From assembly GCA_017381015.1 (NCBI GenBank), contig JAFOCV010000031.1, positions 1 to 40,498 on the forward strand: a DNA stretch of 40,498 bases, in the 5' to 3' direction. Each line of letters begins with the position of its first letter. Position 1 is the stretch's first letter. A program made the position numbers and the translations under genes. The DNA comes from Bacteroidaceae bacterium. Its GTDB lineage: Bacteria > Bacteroidota > Bacteroidia > Bacteroidales > Bacteroidaceae. The notes beneath the pieces are model-generated. The model worked only from the letters and a program-made list of their open reading frames with translations. It made no database searches and was not told the origin of the DNA. This document shows positions 8,282-17,235 of the stretch, piece after piece.

Positions 8282-10240
8282 CTATTGCACCACCACCAAG
8301 CCGCCATTGGTGGGTATCTCCACGTCAATGGTTTGCTTTCTGGAGAGCTTGACCATCTTCTTTTCGCCATTCATATAAAGCACAACCTGGCTCTTTGGCT
8401 CAAGCATGGGGAGCGAAAGCGGTTGCTTTAGCGGTTGGTTCATGGCATTCACACCTGCTATGTACCACTTGTTGCCCGACCTTCGTGCCAGGATTACATA
8501 CTTGCCAGGATATCCGTCAACAAAGCGCACCTCGTCCCATCGTGTGGGCACCTCCTTCATAAAGTCGATGGCATATTCTGGTGCATCGGTCAGATTATTT
8601 GGAGCCAAGGCAAAGTGCTGCACGGGAGATTGGAATAGCACCGCCGTGGCCAAGGCATATATATCCGAGGTGATACGACGCGAACCTCTCTCATTGCTCA
8701 CATTATAATATTTATTCAAGGCAGAGCCACCAAAGTCCATCGCTCCCACCGCATTGCGCGTGAAAGGATACATGGCACCACAATCGCGTGCCTCTTCATC
8801 GCAGAAACCCTGAGAGAAGTGCAGGTTTTCAGATGCCAGAATAGCCTCCGAAGATACATAATTGGGATACAAGCGCTCCCATCCTCTGGGCAATGTACAC
8901 CCGTGGAAGATACACATGATGCCAAAGTCATTGGCATCGGCAAGGATGTCTTCATAGTATTGCATCATCGCTTGCTTATCGCCTCCAAAGAAATCCACCT
9001 TGATACCCAGAATACCATTCTCCTGCATCCATTTCATCTCCTTGCGGCGCTCACGAGGATTGTTTAACATTCCTTTGGGCGACTGGGGAGCATCGTTCCA
9101 ACTGCCATTGCTATTGTACCACAAATAGAGACCTACACCCTTGGATTGAGCATAACGAGAGAGTTCCGCTATACGCTCGCGACCTATCTGTACGTCCCAC
9201 AAGGCATCTATCAATAGGGAGCGATATCCCATGGCGGCAGCAAAGTCGATATAGCGCTTCTGCTCTTGGTAGTTGCAACTGCCGTCCATACCTATTATCC
9301 ACGACCACATGCCCTTGCCATAATCCCGGGCATAGTCCTTGCTGGCAGGATACTTCTCTTCAAGCAAGTCCCATGTCACGGTGGTTTCAATGATATTGGC
9401 TGGAGTGTGGCCCACGGTTATCGTGCGCCATGGAGTACTGCCTGGCAATGCCATCTGCACGGTACTGGTGCCCCATCCATTCATCTCGCCCTCCATGGGA
9501 AAGCCTATGCGATACTCGCCTCCATTGCCTCCCATCAATCGGCATCCCACATAACCGCCATCTGTGCCCGTTTCCGATACCAGTATCCACATCTTACGGG
9601 CTTCATCATCGTTGGGTACTTCGAAAAGGCATGGAAAGGTATATCCATTGCCCCAACCATTCCTGCCAACGGGCTCGCCCAACGTGTATTTCGTCTCATA
9701 ACTGGGTGTTGTGCGTGCAAAACCTCCCATGGGATAGCTCTGCGGTGTCATATACGTGAGAGCATGCTCCGAAACCCTAAAGGTGGATGCTTCGCTGGTG
9801 ATGACACAACTTCGTGTATCTCTCTTGGTGTGAAGGATATAGCGGAAAGCCACATCTGTGTTGCTCACTCGGAACTCTATCTGCATGGCTGGGCGCTCCT
9901 TCTGCAACAGGGGCAAGGTCACCTGATTGTACCTGTAGCTATGCTCGCCACCCACCTTAATACTGGGCAAGGCGTACGTACCCGTGTATTCTCCTGTAAC
10001 GGTTCGTTCCTTCTGCCACGAAAGCTCCCTGGTATAATCGCCCATGGTGGTTTTCAATCCCAGCGCAGAGGGCAATATAGCCACCTGACCGTCATAAATG
10101 ACCGAGTACATGGGACTACCATCACTCATCTGAAAGTCCACACTGATGCGCCCGTCAGGACTGCTCACCACCACCTCTGCCTTGCCGCCAAGAATACTTG
10201 CCATGGCCAGGCACAATGCCACGTATCTCTTCTTCATCAT
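8282..10240 (-). CDS. Secreted GH97 glycoside hydrolase, probably retaining alpha-galactosidase type
   Basis: The 652-residue protein has a signal peptide (about 1-21), an N-terminal beta-sandwich (to about 290), a TIM barrel starting at GKGMWSWIIGMDG, and a short C-terminal beta domain. GH97 contains inverting alpha-glucosidases (SusB) and retaining alpha-galactosidases; the retaining group uses an Asp nucleophile. Here GIKVDFFGG places an Asp at about residue 416, and SSEAI places a candidate acid/base Glu at about 465. That matches the retaining pattern and not SusB, where the Asp is lost. The substrate is probably alpha-galactosides in the periplasm. No SusC/SusD neighbours are present, so regulation by a local polysaccharide locus is not evident. 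Confidence 0.88.
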   Translation of the reverse strand: MMKKRYVALCLAMASILGGKAEVVVSSPDGRISVDFQMSDGSPMYSVIYDGQVAILPSALGLKTTMGDYTRELSWQKERTVTGEYTGTYALPSIKVGGEHSYRYNQVTLPLLQKERPAMQIEFRVSNTDVAFRYILHTKRDTRSCVITSEASTFRVSEHALTYMTPQSYPMGGFARTTPSYETKYTLGEPVGRNGWGNGYTFPCLFEVPNDDEARKMWILVSETGTDGGYVGCRLMGGNGGEYRIGFPMEGEMNGWGTSTVQMALPGSTPWRTITVGHTPANIIETTVTWDLLEEKYPASKDYARDYGKGMWSWIIGMDGSCNYQEQKRYIDFAAAMGYRSLLIDALWDVQIGRERIAELSRYAQSKGVGLYLWYNSNGSWNDAPQSPKGMLNNPRERRKEMKWMQENGILGIKVDFFGGDKQAMMQYYEDILADANDFGIMCIFHGCTLPRGWERLYPNYVSSEAILASENLHFSQGFCDEEARDCGAMYPFTRNAVGAMDFGGSALNKYYNVSNERGSRRITSDIYALATAVLFQSPVQHFALAPNNLTDAPEYAIDFMKEVPTRWDEVRFVDGYPGKYVILARRSGNKWYIAGVNAMNQPLKQPLSLPMLEPKSQVVLYMNGEKKMVKLSRKQTIDVEIPTNGGLVVVQ

Positions 10241-10371
10241 TATTGTGCTGTATAGTATTAGGTTCTATAAACTGCTTTATCCCTTTTATGAGATATTACC
10301 CAGCTAAACAAAATGCCCCACCATCACAAAGCATTTCTTTTTCTCTCTTTGCAAGGGCGAGGCATCTTGTA

Positions 10372-10388
10372 TGTGTGTGTGTGTGTGT
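10372..10388. repeat. TG dinucleotide tract
   Basis: A 17-base alternating TG run lies in the 169-base gap between the start of the GH97 gene and the end of the C10 peptidase gene. Such tracts can change length. It could alter transcription of the GH97 gene, but no consensus promoter was recognised beside it. Confidence 0.6.
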
Positions 10389-10409
10389 ATTTGTATTGTT
10401 TTAGGTCAA

Positions 10410-12692
10410 CTACTTTAAAATGTATTTCTTACCGTTCCTGATGTAGATGATTCCCTTTTCGGGCATTTCCATCTTCGTACCATCCAAGCGATAAAGGGCA
10501 CCGCCTTCCAGGACATTGTCTTCCTCCACACTCTCCACTGGTGTCTCACCAGATGTAAAGTGCTGATATCCGCCCAACTGCACATAATCCTTATCCGTAT
10601 GCTTCTTGTAATAACCGATAAAGATGGCACACTTGTTGTTGCTCCTGGCAGACTTGAAGTCAAAGACAAATTCCTTTCTCACATTGGGTTCTATATCTCC
10701 CTGCTCTTGCAGCATTTCGGTACCATACAGATAACCATCATCGTAGAGATTCTCCATCAGGAAGGCTACTATCTCTCTGCAATAGGGTTCGTCGGATAGG
10801 TTTCTGATAGTTGGTTTTGCTATCAATTCATCCTTATCAATGGGGCACTTGGTCAATTGCAGGCTTGCAGGCTTCTTTGGAGCCTCATTGACGGTCACCT
10901 CCGTCTGATATACTGGATTACTGCCATTTGCGTTCTCAGAGAACCATATATTGTACTTACCAGCCGATTCTGGTGTGAATACCAGGTAATAGTCATTTGT
11001 CTCGTTCTCCTTCATCAGAAGGGGAGCATAGCTCTGAAACGTGCCCTTCTCGGTGGTCTTGCTGGCAAAGAGGTACATAATACCGGTCAGTTCATCGGCC
11101 TGATTCTGAATCGTAATCTTCACCTTCTGTTCTGAGCCGGCTATCATATTGCTTGCTGGCTCCGCACCGAGTACAGAATACTGCTTCACTGGGTGCACAG
11201 TAATCTTCTCCACACTGCCATTAGCCGCGATATCCACCTCGAAGTATTTGGTCTTGCCACCCACGCGCACCCATTTGGTACTGCTCTTGGCACGGCACAC
11301 CGTAGCAATTAGGTATTTGCCTGGCGACAAAGACAAATCTGTATCAAAATTAAGACCAATATACTTGTTATCGCCATAGTTGGCCTTCAGTGTCATCGAA
11401 CCACAATCTCTCAGTATTCTGATAAATTCGCCATTCTCGTCAACAAGGCCAAAACCCACGTTGGCCGTTACTGATTCGGCATAGGGATTCATGAAATAAC
11501 TATAAATCACATTGCCAATATACTGCTCGCTGTTGGGAATAAAATAGCGATTCACCTTCTTTTCCGTGGGTGGCTGAATACCAATGATTACCTCCTGACC
11601 TGCGCTGTATCCGTCGGCCGAACCGCTACCGATACCACCAGTACCAGGATTCATCAGTGCCAACTTGAAGTAGCCATCATGGCTGCCACCCCATCCCCAA
11701 TTGAAATGGAACATGCCATTGCCATCATAACCATCACACACAAAGGCATGACCACCCTCCAATGAATAACCGGCATGATACACGGGACGATTCTCCTTCA
11801 ATTCGTTATACACGATTTCTTCCCAATCGCTGATGGTATAGTAATCTATCTTTCTCATCTCCAAGCTTGCTTCATATTTAAAAGTCTTTCTCAGAGCTGT
11901 GGCCACATCCTCAGTATAAGCACCAGTTGCCAGGCGAGAAAATTCGCTCTTGATAGCCTGAGCACAATATCTCATCAGCTCTGCCACGGCCGACCCGTCG
12001 TCCTTGGAACCGTAGGTATCCTTCATCTCGTCCCATCTGAAGGCTGTAGATGGCAATTTAGACGCATACACCTTGGTACTGGATGAAGTATATCCAGCAA
12101 TAGAAGCAACCGAATCCTGAGGCCATTGATGGTAATTCATCACTTGAGCCATTGCTGTAGCCGAACAACCCGTCACGCTTCTCTCGCCATTGTGCAAAGG
12201 GCATTCATTATTGTATGGAGCGCTCTGATTCCACTTGGTGGACACCAATGGAGCCACGGCTTCCCATTGCGCTGAGGTACGTGTCTGCTGAGTGGGTTGC
12301 TGCACATATCCGTCCAGCATAGCAATCTGTTCGGCATATCCCTGCATCCATGCCCTCACATTCTCAGGCATATTTTCCTCGTCAAAACTACCTGTGGTAG
12401 AGTAAGCCAAAATATCATCTGTTCGGTCATCGCCCGAAACCACCACATAACCCGACTTGTACTCAGCATTAAACACATAGTAAGCAGGAGCATCGCTCAC
12501 CGCCTGCTGAGCTCCTCTAGCCTTACGAGCCGGAGCATAAACGGGGCTATCACTGGCCAAACGAGCACCACTATTGCGCTCAAACATAAATTTTGCAGCC
12601 TTACCTCTTGCCGATTCCAGGCCTACGGGTCCTGCCCACGCTACCAAGCAGCATAGCGTCAGGACGAAAAATAAACTAAATCTCTGTTTCAT
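10410..12692 (-). CDS. Secreted C10-family cysteine peptidase (streptopain/interpain-like)
   Basis: This 760-residue preproprotein has a signal peptide (about 1-20), a propeptide (to about 145) with the FNAEYKSGYVVVSGDD element, and a papain-like catalytic domain. The catalytic Cys is 176 in SVTGCSATAMAQVMNYH and the catalytic His is 315 in EGGHAFVCDGYD; NWGWGGSHDGYF completes the C10 signature. About 370 residues of beta-rich C-terminal domains follow. The last 30 residues (LYRLDG...PEKGIIYIRNGKK) resemble the end of type IX secretion sorting domains, so export to the surface or medium is likely. Interpain A of Prevotella intermedia is a known relative that degrades host proteins; a similar role here is inference. 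Confidence 0.92.
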   Translation of the reverse strand: MKQRFSLFFVLTLCCLVAWAGPVGLESARGKAAKFMFERNSGARLASDSPVYAPARKARGAQQAVSDAPAYYVFNAEYKSGYVVVSGDDRTDDILAYSTTGSFDEENMPENVRAWMQGYAEQIAMLDGYVQQPTQQTRTSAQWEAVAPLVSTKWNQSAPYNNECPLHNGERSVTGCSATAMAQVMNYHQWPQDSVASIAGYTSSSTKVYASKLPSTAFRWDEMKDTYGSKDDGSAVAELMRYCAQAIKSEFSRLATGAYTEDVATALRKTFKYEASLEMRKIDYYTISDWEEIVYNELKENRPVYHAGYSLEGGHAFVCDGYDGNGMFHFNWGWGGSHDGYFKLALMNPGTGGIGSGSADGYSAGQEVIIGIQPPTEKKVNRYFIPNSEQYIGNVIYSYFMNPYAESVTANVGFGLVDENGEFIRILRDCGSMTLKANYGDNKYIGLNFDTDLSLSPGKYLIATVCRAKSSTKWVRVGGKTKYFEVDIAANGSVEKITVHPVKQYSVLGAEPASNMIAGSEQKVKITIQNQADELTGIMYLFASKTTEKGTFQSYAPLLMKENETNDYYLVFTPESAGKYNIWFSENANGSNPVYQTEVTVNEAPKKPASLQLTKCPIDKDELIAKPTIRNLSDEPYCREIVAFLMENLYDDGYLYGTEMLQEQGDIEPNVRKEFVFDFKSARSNNKCAIFIGYYKKHTDKDYVQLGGYQHFTSGETPVESVEEDNVLEGGALYRLDGTKMEMPEKGIIYIRNGKKYILK

Positions 12693-12790
12693 TATCTTAG
12701 GTTCTTATTTTATCGATTTGTCACTTATTTATTCGATTCCGAAGGGAGGTAAACACCCCTTTTAGAGTCAGAATGTAAGCGTTACGCGCA

Positions 12791-12798
12791 CAAATTTA
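12791..12798 (-). promoter_or_regulatory. Possible -7 box for the C10 peptidase gene
   Basis: TAAATTTG on the minus strand fits TAnnTTTG and lies about 98 bases upstream of the start codon. The nearest upstream TTTG is only 12 bases away, so the call is weak. Confidence 0.35.
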
Positions 12799-12877
12799 TA
12801 TATTTTTATACAAAACACACCATTCCCAGGCTTCATTATCTCCTATTAAGACCATTTTTTTCATATTTCTCCATGAT

Positions 12878-12911
12878 TTTGTCACTTACATTCTGTAAAA
12901 ATATAACTTTG
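12878..12911 (+). promoter_or_regulatory. Promoter of the small acetyltransferase gene
   Basis: A TTTG -33 box (12878-12881) and TAACTTTG -7 box (12904-12911) are 22 bases apart. The start codon lies 28 bases further on. Confidence 0.6.
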
Positions 12912-12939
12912 TCACTCAAAACCATCAATATTATAAATA

Positions 12940-13209
12940 ATGTACACATCAAAGCATATAACCAGCACGGGCACTATCTATGCCATGGAAGATGAGCGCG
13001 AAATGGGATATATCACCTACGAAATCAGCCACGACGTAATGACCATCACCCACACCATCGCCCACGTGGAGAAACGCGGTGTGGGACAATTCCTGGTCCT
13101 CGCCGCCATAGAGTATGCCAAGCAGGAAAACCTCAAGATTCACCCCCAATGCTCCTATGCCCGTGCCCTCATGATGCGCAACGAAGAGTACAAGCAGTTA
13201 ATGGTATAG
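12940..13209 (+). CDS. Small GNAT-fold N-acetyltransferase (YjdJ/NATD1-like)
   Basis: The 89-residue protein matches the short acetyltransferase family of PF14542 type. It has the beta-strand EMGYITYEIS, then THTIAHVEKRGVGQFLVLAAIEYAKQ, where RGVGQFLV is the acetyl-CoA pyrophosphate-binding loop, and the closing IHPQCSYARALM segment with its conserved Cys. The substrate is unknown for this family in bacteria. It is cytoplasmic and transcribed alone from its own promoter, and it converges on the six-gene operon with a gap of 45 bases that contains no obvious hairpin. Confidence 0.85.
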   Translation: MYTSKHITSTGTIYAMEDEREMGYITYEISHDVMTITHTIAHVEKRGVGQFLVLAAIEYAKQENLKIHPQCSYARALMMRNEEYKQLMV

Positions 13210-13254
13210 AAAATTATATTTCTTTTTTATCGGTGTATTTTGCAATGGTTAATG

Positions 13255-14706
13255 CTAGTACCATTGCTCTACAATTGGCTTTATATTCATATAATTAGGC
13301 ATACACATACCTATATCCGCACCAATATATGTTGGGTCACAAATAATATAAGTTTTGCCATCATAAATGTATGCGTCACCAGATATAGAAGAATCATTAA
13401 AGCAAACAGCGGTACACTCATGGCCAGGATATTGAACGAGATGAACATCCAAACCTAGAAGATTGTGAACTAAGAATGCATAAAATACAGAGCGGTCTTC
13501 ACAGTCATTCTTTGGATAATAGAAGTTCTCTTCTATGAAATAAGGTTTTTCATATCCATGCTGAATGCCATCTGTAGCATAGTCGAAAGCATACTGTACA
13601 AAATGCAAAAGTGCATTAGCGGCTTGCCTTTGAGACATTCCTGTTATTTGAGTCCGCAACTGTTCTATAATATTCCTATGAAATGGAGGCAGCACCTTAG
13701 ATTCGGCATAATAAGGAACATCCATCTGAGGGTAATGACGTAACATCTCCATCATCCCACTATTTACGGTTCCTGTGATATGCAGTCTTCCATCAGAAAG
13801 TGTAAAAGTTTTATCAGATCCTTTATTCAGTTTGAGGCTTTGTTTGGCAAACACCAAATCAACAAACTCCCCTTTATATGCGTTGATTGGTAGTTCATAG
13901 GTATATATGCCCATTGATGACTCTGAAACAGGATTAATATTATCTTGGAAAACATAATACTTAGCGCCATCAATATTCAAATAGCTTCGCTCATACATCT
14001 TTTGCTTAAATGGAATAAGAAGGACCAACTGCTTATTTGTTCTTGCAATACGCACATCATATCCTATATGAGTAAGCAAGAAATGCTGCAAGACTATTCT
14101 GTCGGATGAAGACTCAGACTTCAGCAAAGCATCAGCATAGTTTCTAATCAGTTCAAAAGTGAACCAATCATTCAAACCAAACGATGTTGATATGAGTTTC
14201 AAAGAGTTTATCACGTCTTTTGATTCTCCTTTCTGATATTTCCTCCAAACAGAAGATATTGAAGTAGATTCAATAGAAGATACCTTGTGTGTTGTCAACT
14301 TTGCTGCATTCACTTCCACACCATGGAAGTAAAAGTTCAGCGTAGGAGTAATAATGGGGGTTATCGGAGTAATAGGCTTGGTTGGTTCTTCTGGTTGAGA
14401 AGTAACAGGTTCTTCCTTCGGTTTTACAGTTGGTTCTGGAACGACAATAGGTTCTGGAGACACAGGTACTTCTTCTACCTTTGGTACAACTACAGGCTTA
14501 GGCGTATCATCACGCTTGACACCACGAAACACTTGAAACTCTTTCCATACGCCATCAAGAAAATTTGCATAATCTTCCAATATGCTTTTACGGAATCCTT
14601 GATAGTCATTCAAGAGGCTTTCTCTGAATGTCTTATAGTCACTATTTATATCCTGTGCATGAGCCGCAGATGTAATAAATAATAGTAGAAAGAAATATTT
14701 TCTCAT
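13255..14706 (-). CDS. Exported transglutaminase-like cysteine protein
   Basis: The 483-residue protein has a signal peptide ending in AHAQ (residue 18). Next comes a short amphipathic repeat in which an FRxS-like motif recurs every 11 residues (FRESLLNDYQGFRKSILEDY), then a Pro/Val/Glu-rich linker (about 67-121). The C-terminal half is a transglutaminase-like domain with a complete candidate triad: Cys402 in PKNDCEDRSVF, His429 in QYPGHECTAV and Asp457 in YIICDPTY. Such domains act as proteases, amidases or crosslinking enzymes. It is the last gene of a six-gene operon, 18 bases after its neighbour. The linker suggests an enzyme tethered to or reaching through envelope partners. The specific reaction is unknown. 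Confidence 0.75.
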   Translation of the reverse strand: MRKYFFLLLFITSAAHAQDINSDYKTFRESLLNDYQGFRKSILEDYANFLDGVWKEFQVFRGVKRDDTPKPVVVPKVEEVPVSPEPIVVPEPTVKPKEEPVTSQPEEPTKPITPITPIITPTLNFYFHGVEVNAAKLTTHKVSSIESTSISSVWRKYQKGESKDVINSLKLISTSFGLNDWFTFELIRNYADALLKSESSSDRIVLQHFLLTHIGYDVRIARTNKQLVLLIPFKQKMYERSYLNIDGAKYYVFQDNINPVSESSMGIYTYELPINAYKGEFVDLVFAKQSLKLNKGSDKTFTLSDGRLHITGTVNSGMMEMLRHYPQMDVPYYAESKVLPPFHRNIIEQLRTQITGMSQRQAANALLHFVQYAFDYATDGIQHGYEKPYFIEENFYYPKNDCEDRSVFYAFLVHNLLGLDVHLVQYPGHECTAVCFNDSSISGDAYIYDGKTYIICDPTYIGADIGMCMPNYMNIKPIVEQWY

Positions 14707-14724
14707 AAAATCTTTTCATTTACT

Positions 14725-16545
14725 CTAGAAATTACCCAATCCAAACAATCCAACTTCAGGGTCTGGTTCCTGCTGCCATGTACGAACTTTGATGATAGGT
14801 TCTTTTCTGTCATTCAAATCAACTTGGATGTATAAGTAACCCTCATCGCCATAGTTTGTTGAATAGTAGTCCTGCTTTATTTGAATACCATATTCTTCAC
14901 CATCTTTTGCCTTACGAACATCATTGCTTGCAAAACGAATGTTGACAAACTCATTGGCACGGAAGCATACCTCCAGATTCTTAATATATTGCTCTTTGCT
15001 ATATTGAGTCCTCCGAACATATTTATTATTACGATATGTAACAGGACCATCTTTGTGAGGATTTACTGCTTCAATTCTTTGAGCTACATGGCCAACTATG
15101 ATTACTGCATCATCATCAAAAATGCTACGTAAATAATCTATTCTCTCAAGGGCATATGCTGTCTTGTAATTTTCAAGGAACTCCATTATTGTTTGGCGAG
15201 CCTCAATTGACCAGGCACCACGATTCATAATATCGGATTTTGCTTTCGCATCCAAGCCAAAGGCAATGCAATCAATCTTTCTATCCTCATTAAAAGTAAA
15301 AACAATGTCCTCTACAAAGTTTGTTCTTACACCTTTCTTGAATGAAAACGACATTTGAATGCTTCGAGCAACAACATTATCACCAAACTGATAGAATGCT
15401 AATTCATTTGTATTAAGAATTCTTGCACTTCCATATTGGATGAGTCGCTTAAACATATCTTTGCCATCCTCTGTAAAATAATCTTTGATGATATCGTATG
15501 ACTTTGTTTTGATAGCTTCGACAACGTAGCTCAGAACCTCTCTGTAAGGCTTCTCGTCTGCCACAGGTGAAATAGTAGCATTGTTCTTAGATGCTTGTTT
15601 AAGTAGCACCTCTGTTTTGTCTATGGTAGATGGTTTCTCCTTTCTTGTCTGTAGATTAACACGTGAGCCTCGGAATGCCCCTACTTTAATTACGTTAAGT
15701 ACGCTTTTAATCTCGTGATTGATATGTGCTTGGCCACGATATGCGTACTCGTAGTTAATTTGGATATTCTCCGGAACCATACCAGAAGCAAATTCCATAG
15801 TTCCACGTCCATTCTTTACGCTGGCAATGTTACTCCAATTTCGTCCGTCAAAATATGTAAAGTCAAGACTACTGACTGACTCACCGTTGTGCGTAAACAT
15901 TAAATCAACGTTTGTTCCATCATTAGCTGCAATCTTTACTTCAAGGTCATCAAATATATTGTCCATCCTTTCTGGAATCCAAGTCAAAGGATGTATATTA
16001 TTTCCAGTTTCTTCGTCAGTATATTGTATCTCAGCAGGTCTCTGAACTGACTTTAATAAAGAGTATGCCCAATAGTAGTTTCTGAGGGCATCATCAATCT
16101 TTCTATTTTCTTCGGCAATCATACCGAGTCGGATATGCTCTTTGAGAGTACGAATACGCCCTTCAAAGATTTTGTTCAGCTCCGATCGTTTAATAAAACG
16201 CCCAATATGCGCTTCATCAGGGTTATTGTCAATAACCAAACGTTCTGTATTTGTTAAAGTGGCAGAAGAGTATGTCTGTACTTTGAGGTTGGCATAACTC
16301 TGTGCATCGAGTACACCATTTGTCGATTTTTCGTCTTCAGTTAAAATGAAATCACTACTTACAGCAATCGATATTTTACTGATTAATGCGGCGAGGGCTT
16401 GTTGATCTGCTTCTTCTACAGTAGCCCCCCATCCTTCACCAAACAAATAGGTGTCTGAATTGCGCTTTACCTCATCCCAACTTTGTGAGAAAGCTGGGAC
16501 GAGGCACATTACGCTAATAATTGATATGATTATTTTCTTAAACAT
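14725..16545 (-). CDS. Exported LPP20-domain protein with an NTF2-like C-terminal region
   Basis: This 606-residue protein has a signal peptide (about 1-20, ending in AFSQ). Residues about 30-60 (YLFGEGWGATVEEADQQALA, then LISKISIAV) are the hallmark of LPP20 or FlgO-like domains, in which Ala-rich helices pack on a sheet. A middle beta-rich region follows (about 190-310). The C-terminal part contains two segments reminiscent of NTF2/SnoaL folds (about 335-430 and 465-590). LPP20-type proteins often work beside secretion channels or outer-membrane assemblies. No lipobox is visible, so it is probably periplasmic. It lies between another LPP20-like gene and the transglutaminase-like gene, with 20- and 18-base gaps. 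Confidence 0.65.
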   Translation of the reverse strand: MFKKIIISIISVMCLVPAFSQSWDEVKRNSDTYLFGEGWGATVEEADQQALAALISKISIAVSSDFILTEDEKSTNGVLDAQSYANLKVQTYSSATLTNTERLVIDNNPDEAHIGRFIKRSELNKIFEGRIRTLKEHIRLGMIAEENRKIDDALRNYYWAYSLLKSVQRPAEIQYTDEETGNNIHPLTWIPERMDNIFDDLEVKIAANDGTNVDLMFTHNGESVSSLDFTYFDGRNWSNIASVKNGRGTMEFASGMVPENIQINYEYAYRGQAHINHEIKSVLNVIKVGAFRGSRVNLQTRKEKPSTIDKTEVLLKQASKNNATISPVADEKPYREVLSYVVEAIKTKSYDIIKDYFTEDGKDMFKRLIQYGSARILNTNELAFYQFGDNVVARSIQMSFSFKKGVRTNFVEDIVFTFNEDRKIDCIAFGLDAKAKSDIMNRGAWSIEARQTIMEFLENYKTAYALERIDYLRSIFDDDAVIIVGHVAQRIEAVNPHKDGPVTYRNNKYVRRTQYSKEQYIKNLEVCFRANEFVNIRFASNDVRKAKDGEEYGIQIKQDYYSTNYGDEGYLYIQVDLNDRKEPIIKVRTWQQEPDPEVGLFGLGNF

Positions 16546-16565
16546 TTATCCGTTGGGATTGTGAT

Positions 16566-17210
16566 TTAGTTTTCGCTTTTAGGTTCAAAACCTTCGCGAA
16601 CAAAGTCGCTTACCTTTTGGGCATATTTCTGTGCTGCTTCACTTTCTTTGAGTGCATTCTCGTAAGCACGGATGCGAGCACGTGATGCTGCACTCTCACT
16701 TACAACAAAAAAGGTCTGCATTTCAAATGTGCCATCTTTGTTCTCTTTAATTACGCAGAAAGACTCTTGCAGTTCACCATTGATTTCTTTCTCCACAAGG
16801 CTTTCGTACGCTGCATAGAAGTGATCGAACTCTGCTGCTACATCATCAGCATTACCTGCGAGGTCACTAACGATACGCCCCTTCACCTTACGACTAGCTT
16901 GCTGCGCATAGAGGTTAGCTGCATTATTAACACAGGTTTGATGGCCAACATTCTTAGATTTGAACTGCGAGCAGATACCCATGATTTCATAAGCTTCTTC
17001 ACCATCCCGGTTCAACTTCTCATAATGCATAAGAAGAGCTACATCAAGCGAGCGTGTTGAACCATAAAGTTTCCAACCACCCTTCTTGAACTCCTTCATC
17101 TTTGTTTTGTACTCTTTCTTAAGGGCCTTTGACAATGCCTTAGAATTCTGGGCATTCACAACTGGCATCATTAAACAAAATGCCATAAGAAACATGATAA
17201 TTTTCTTCAT
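16566..17210 (-). CDS. Small exported LPP20-like protein
   Basis: The 214-residue protein has a signal peptide ending near VNAQ (residue 21), a very basic segment with alternating Lys (about 25-47), and then an LPP20-type core with Ala-rich helices (NNAANLYAQQASRKVKGRIV) and a following strand (SFCVIKENKDGTFEMQTFFV). A final charged helix closes it. It resembles a minimal version of the N-terminal domain of the next gene in the operon, so the two may form one complex. Function is unknown. Spacing to both neighbours is 20-25 bases. Confidence 0.6.
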   Translation of the reverse strand: MKKIIMFLMAFCLMMPVVNAQNSKALSKALKKEYKTKMKEFKKGGWKLYGSTRSLDVALLMHYEKLNRDGEEAYEIMGICSQFKSKNVGHQTCVNNAANLYAQQASRKVKGRIVSDLAGNADDVAAEFDHFYAAYESLVEKEINGELQESFCVIKENKDGTFEMQTFFVVSESAASRARIRAYENALKESEAAQKYAQKVSDFVREGFEPKSEN

Positions 17211-17235
17211 AACTGAAATGTTTTTAAATTAATAA

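Larger units (their letters stand above)
12717..12916. repeat. Repeated and inverted motifs in the divergent C10/GNAT promoter region
   Basis: TTTGTCACT occurs three times on the plus strand (12717, 12878, 12908). An 11-bp inverted repeat, CAGAATGTAAG (12769-12779) and CTTACATTCTG (12885-12895), lies across the divergent start regions. The right arm falls in the spacer of the GNAT promoter. These may be binding sites for a shared regulator. Confidence 0.4.

Noticed and set aside
9266..10255. Long plus-strand frame opposite the GH97 gene
   Set aside because: It is antisense to a gene with clear catalytic motifs and has no family features.
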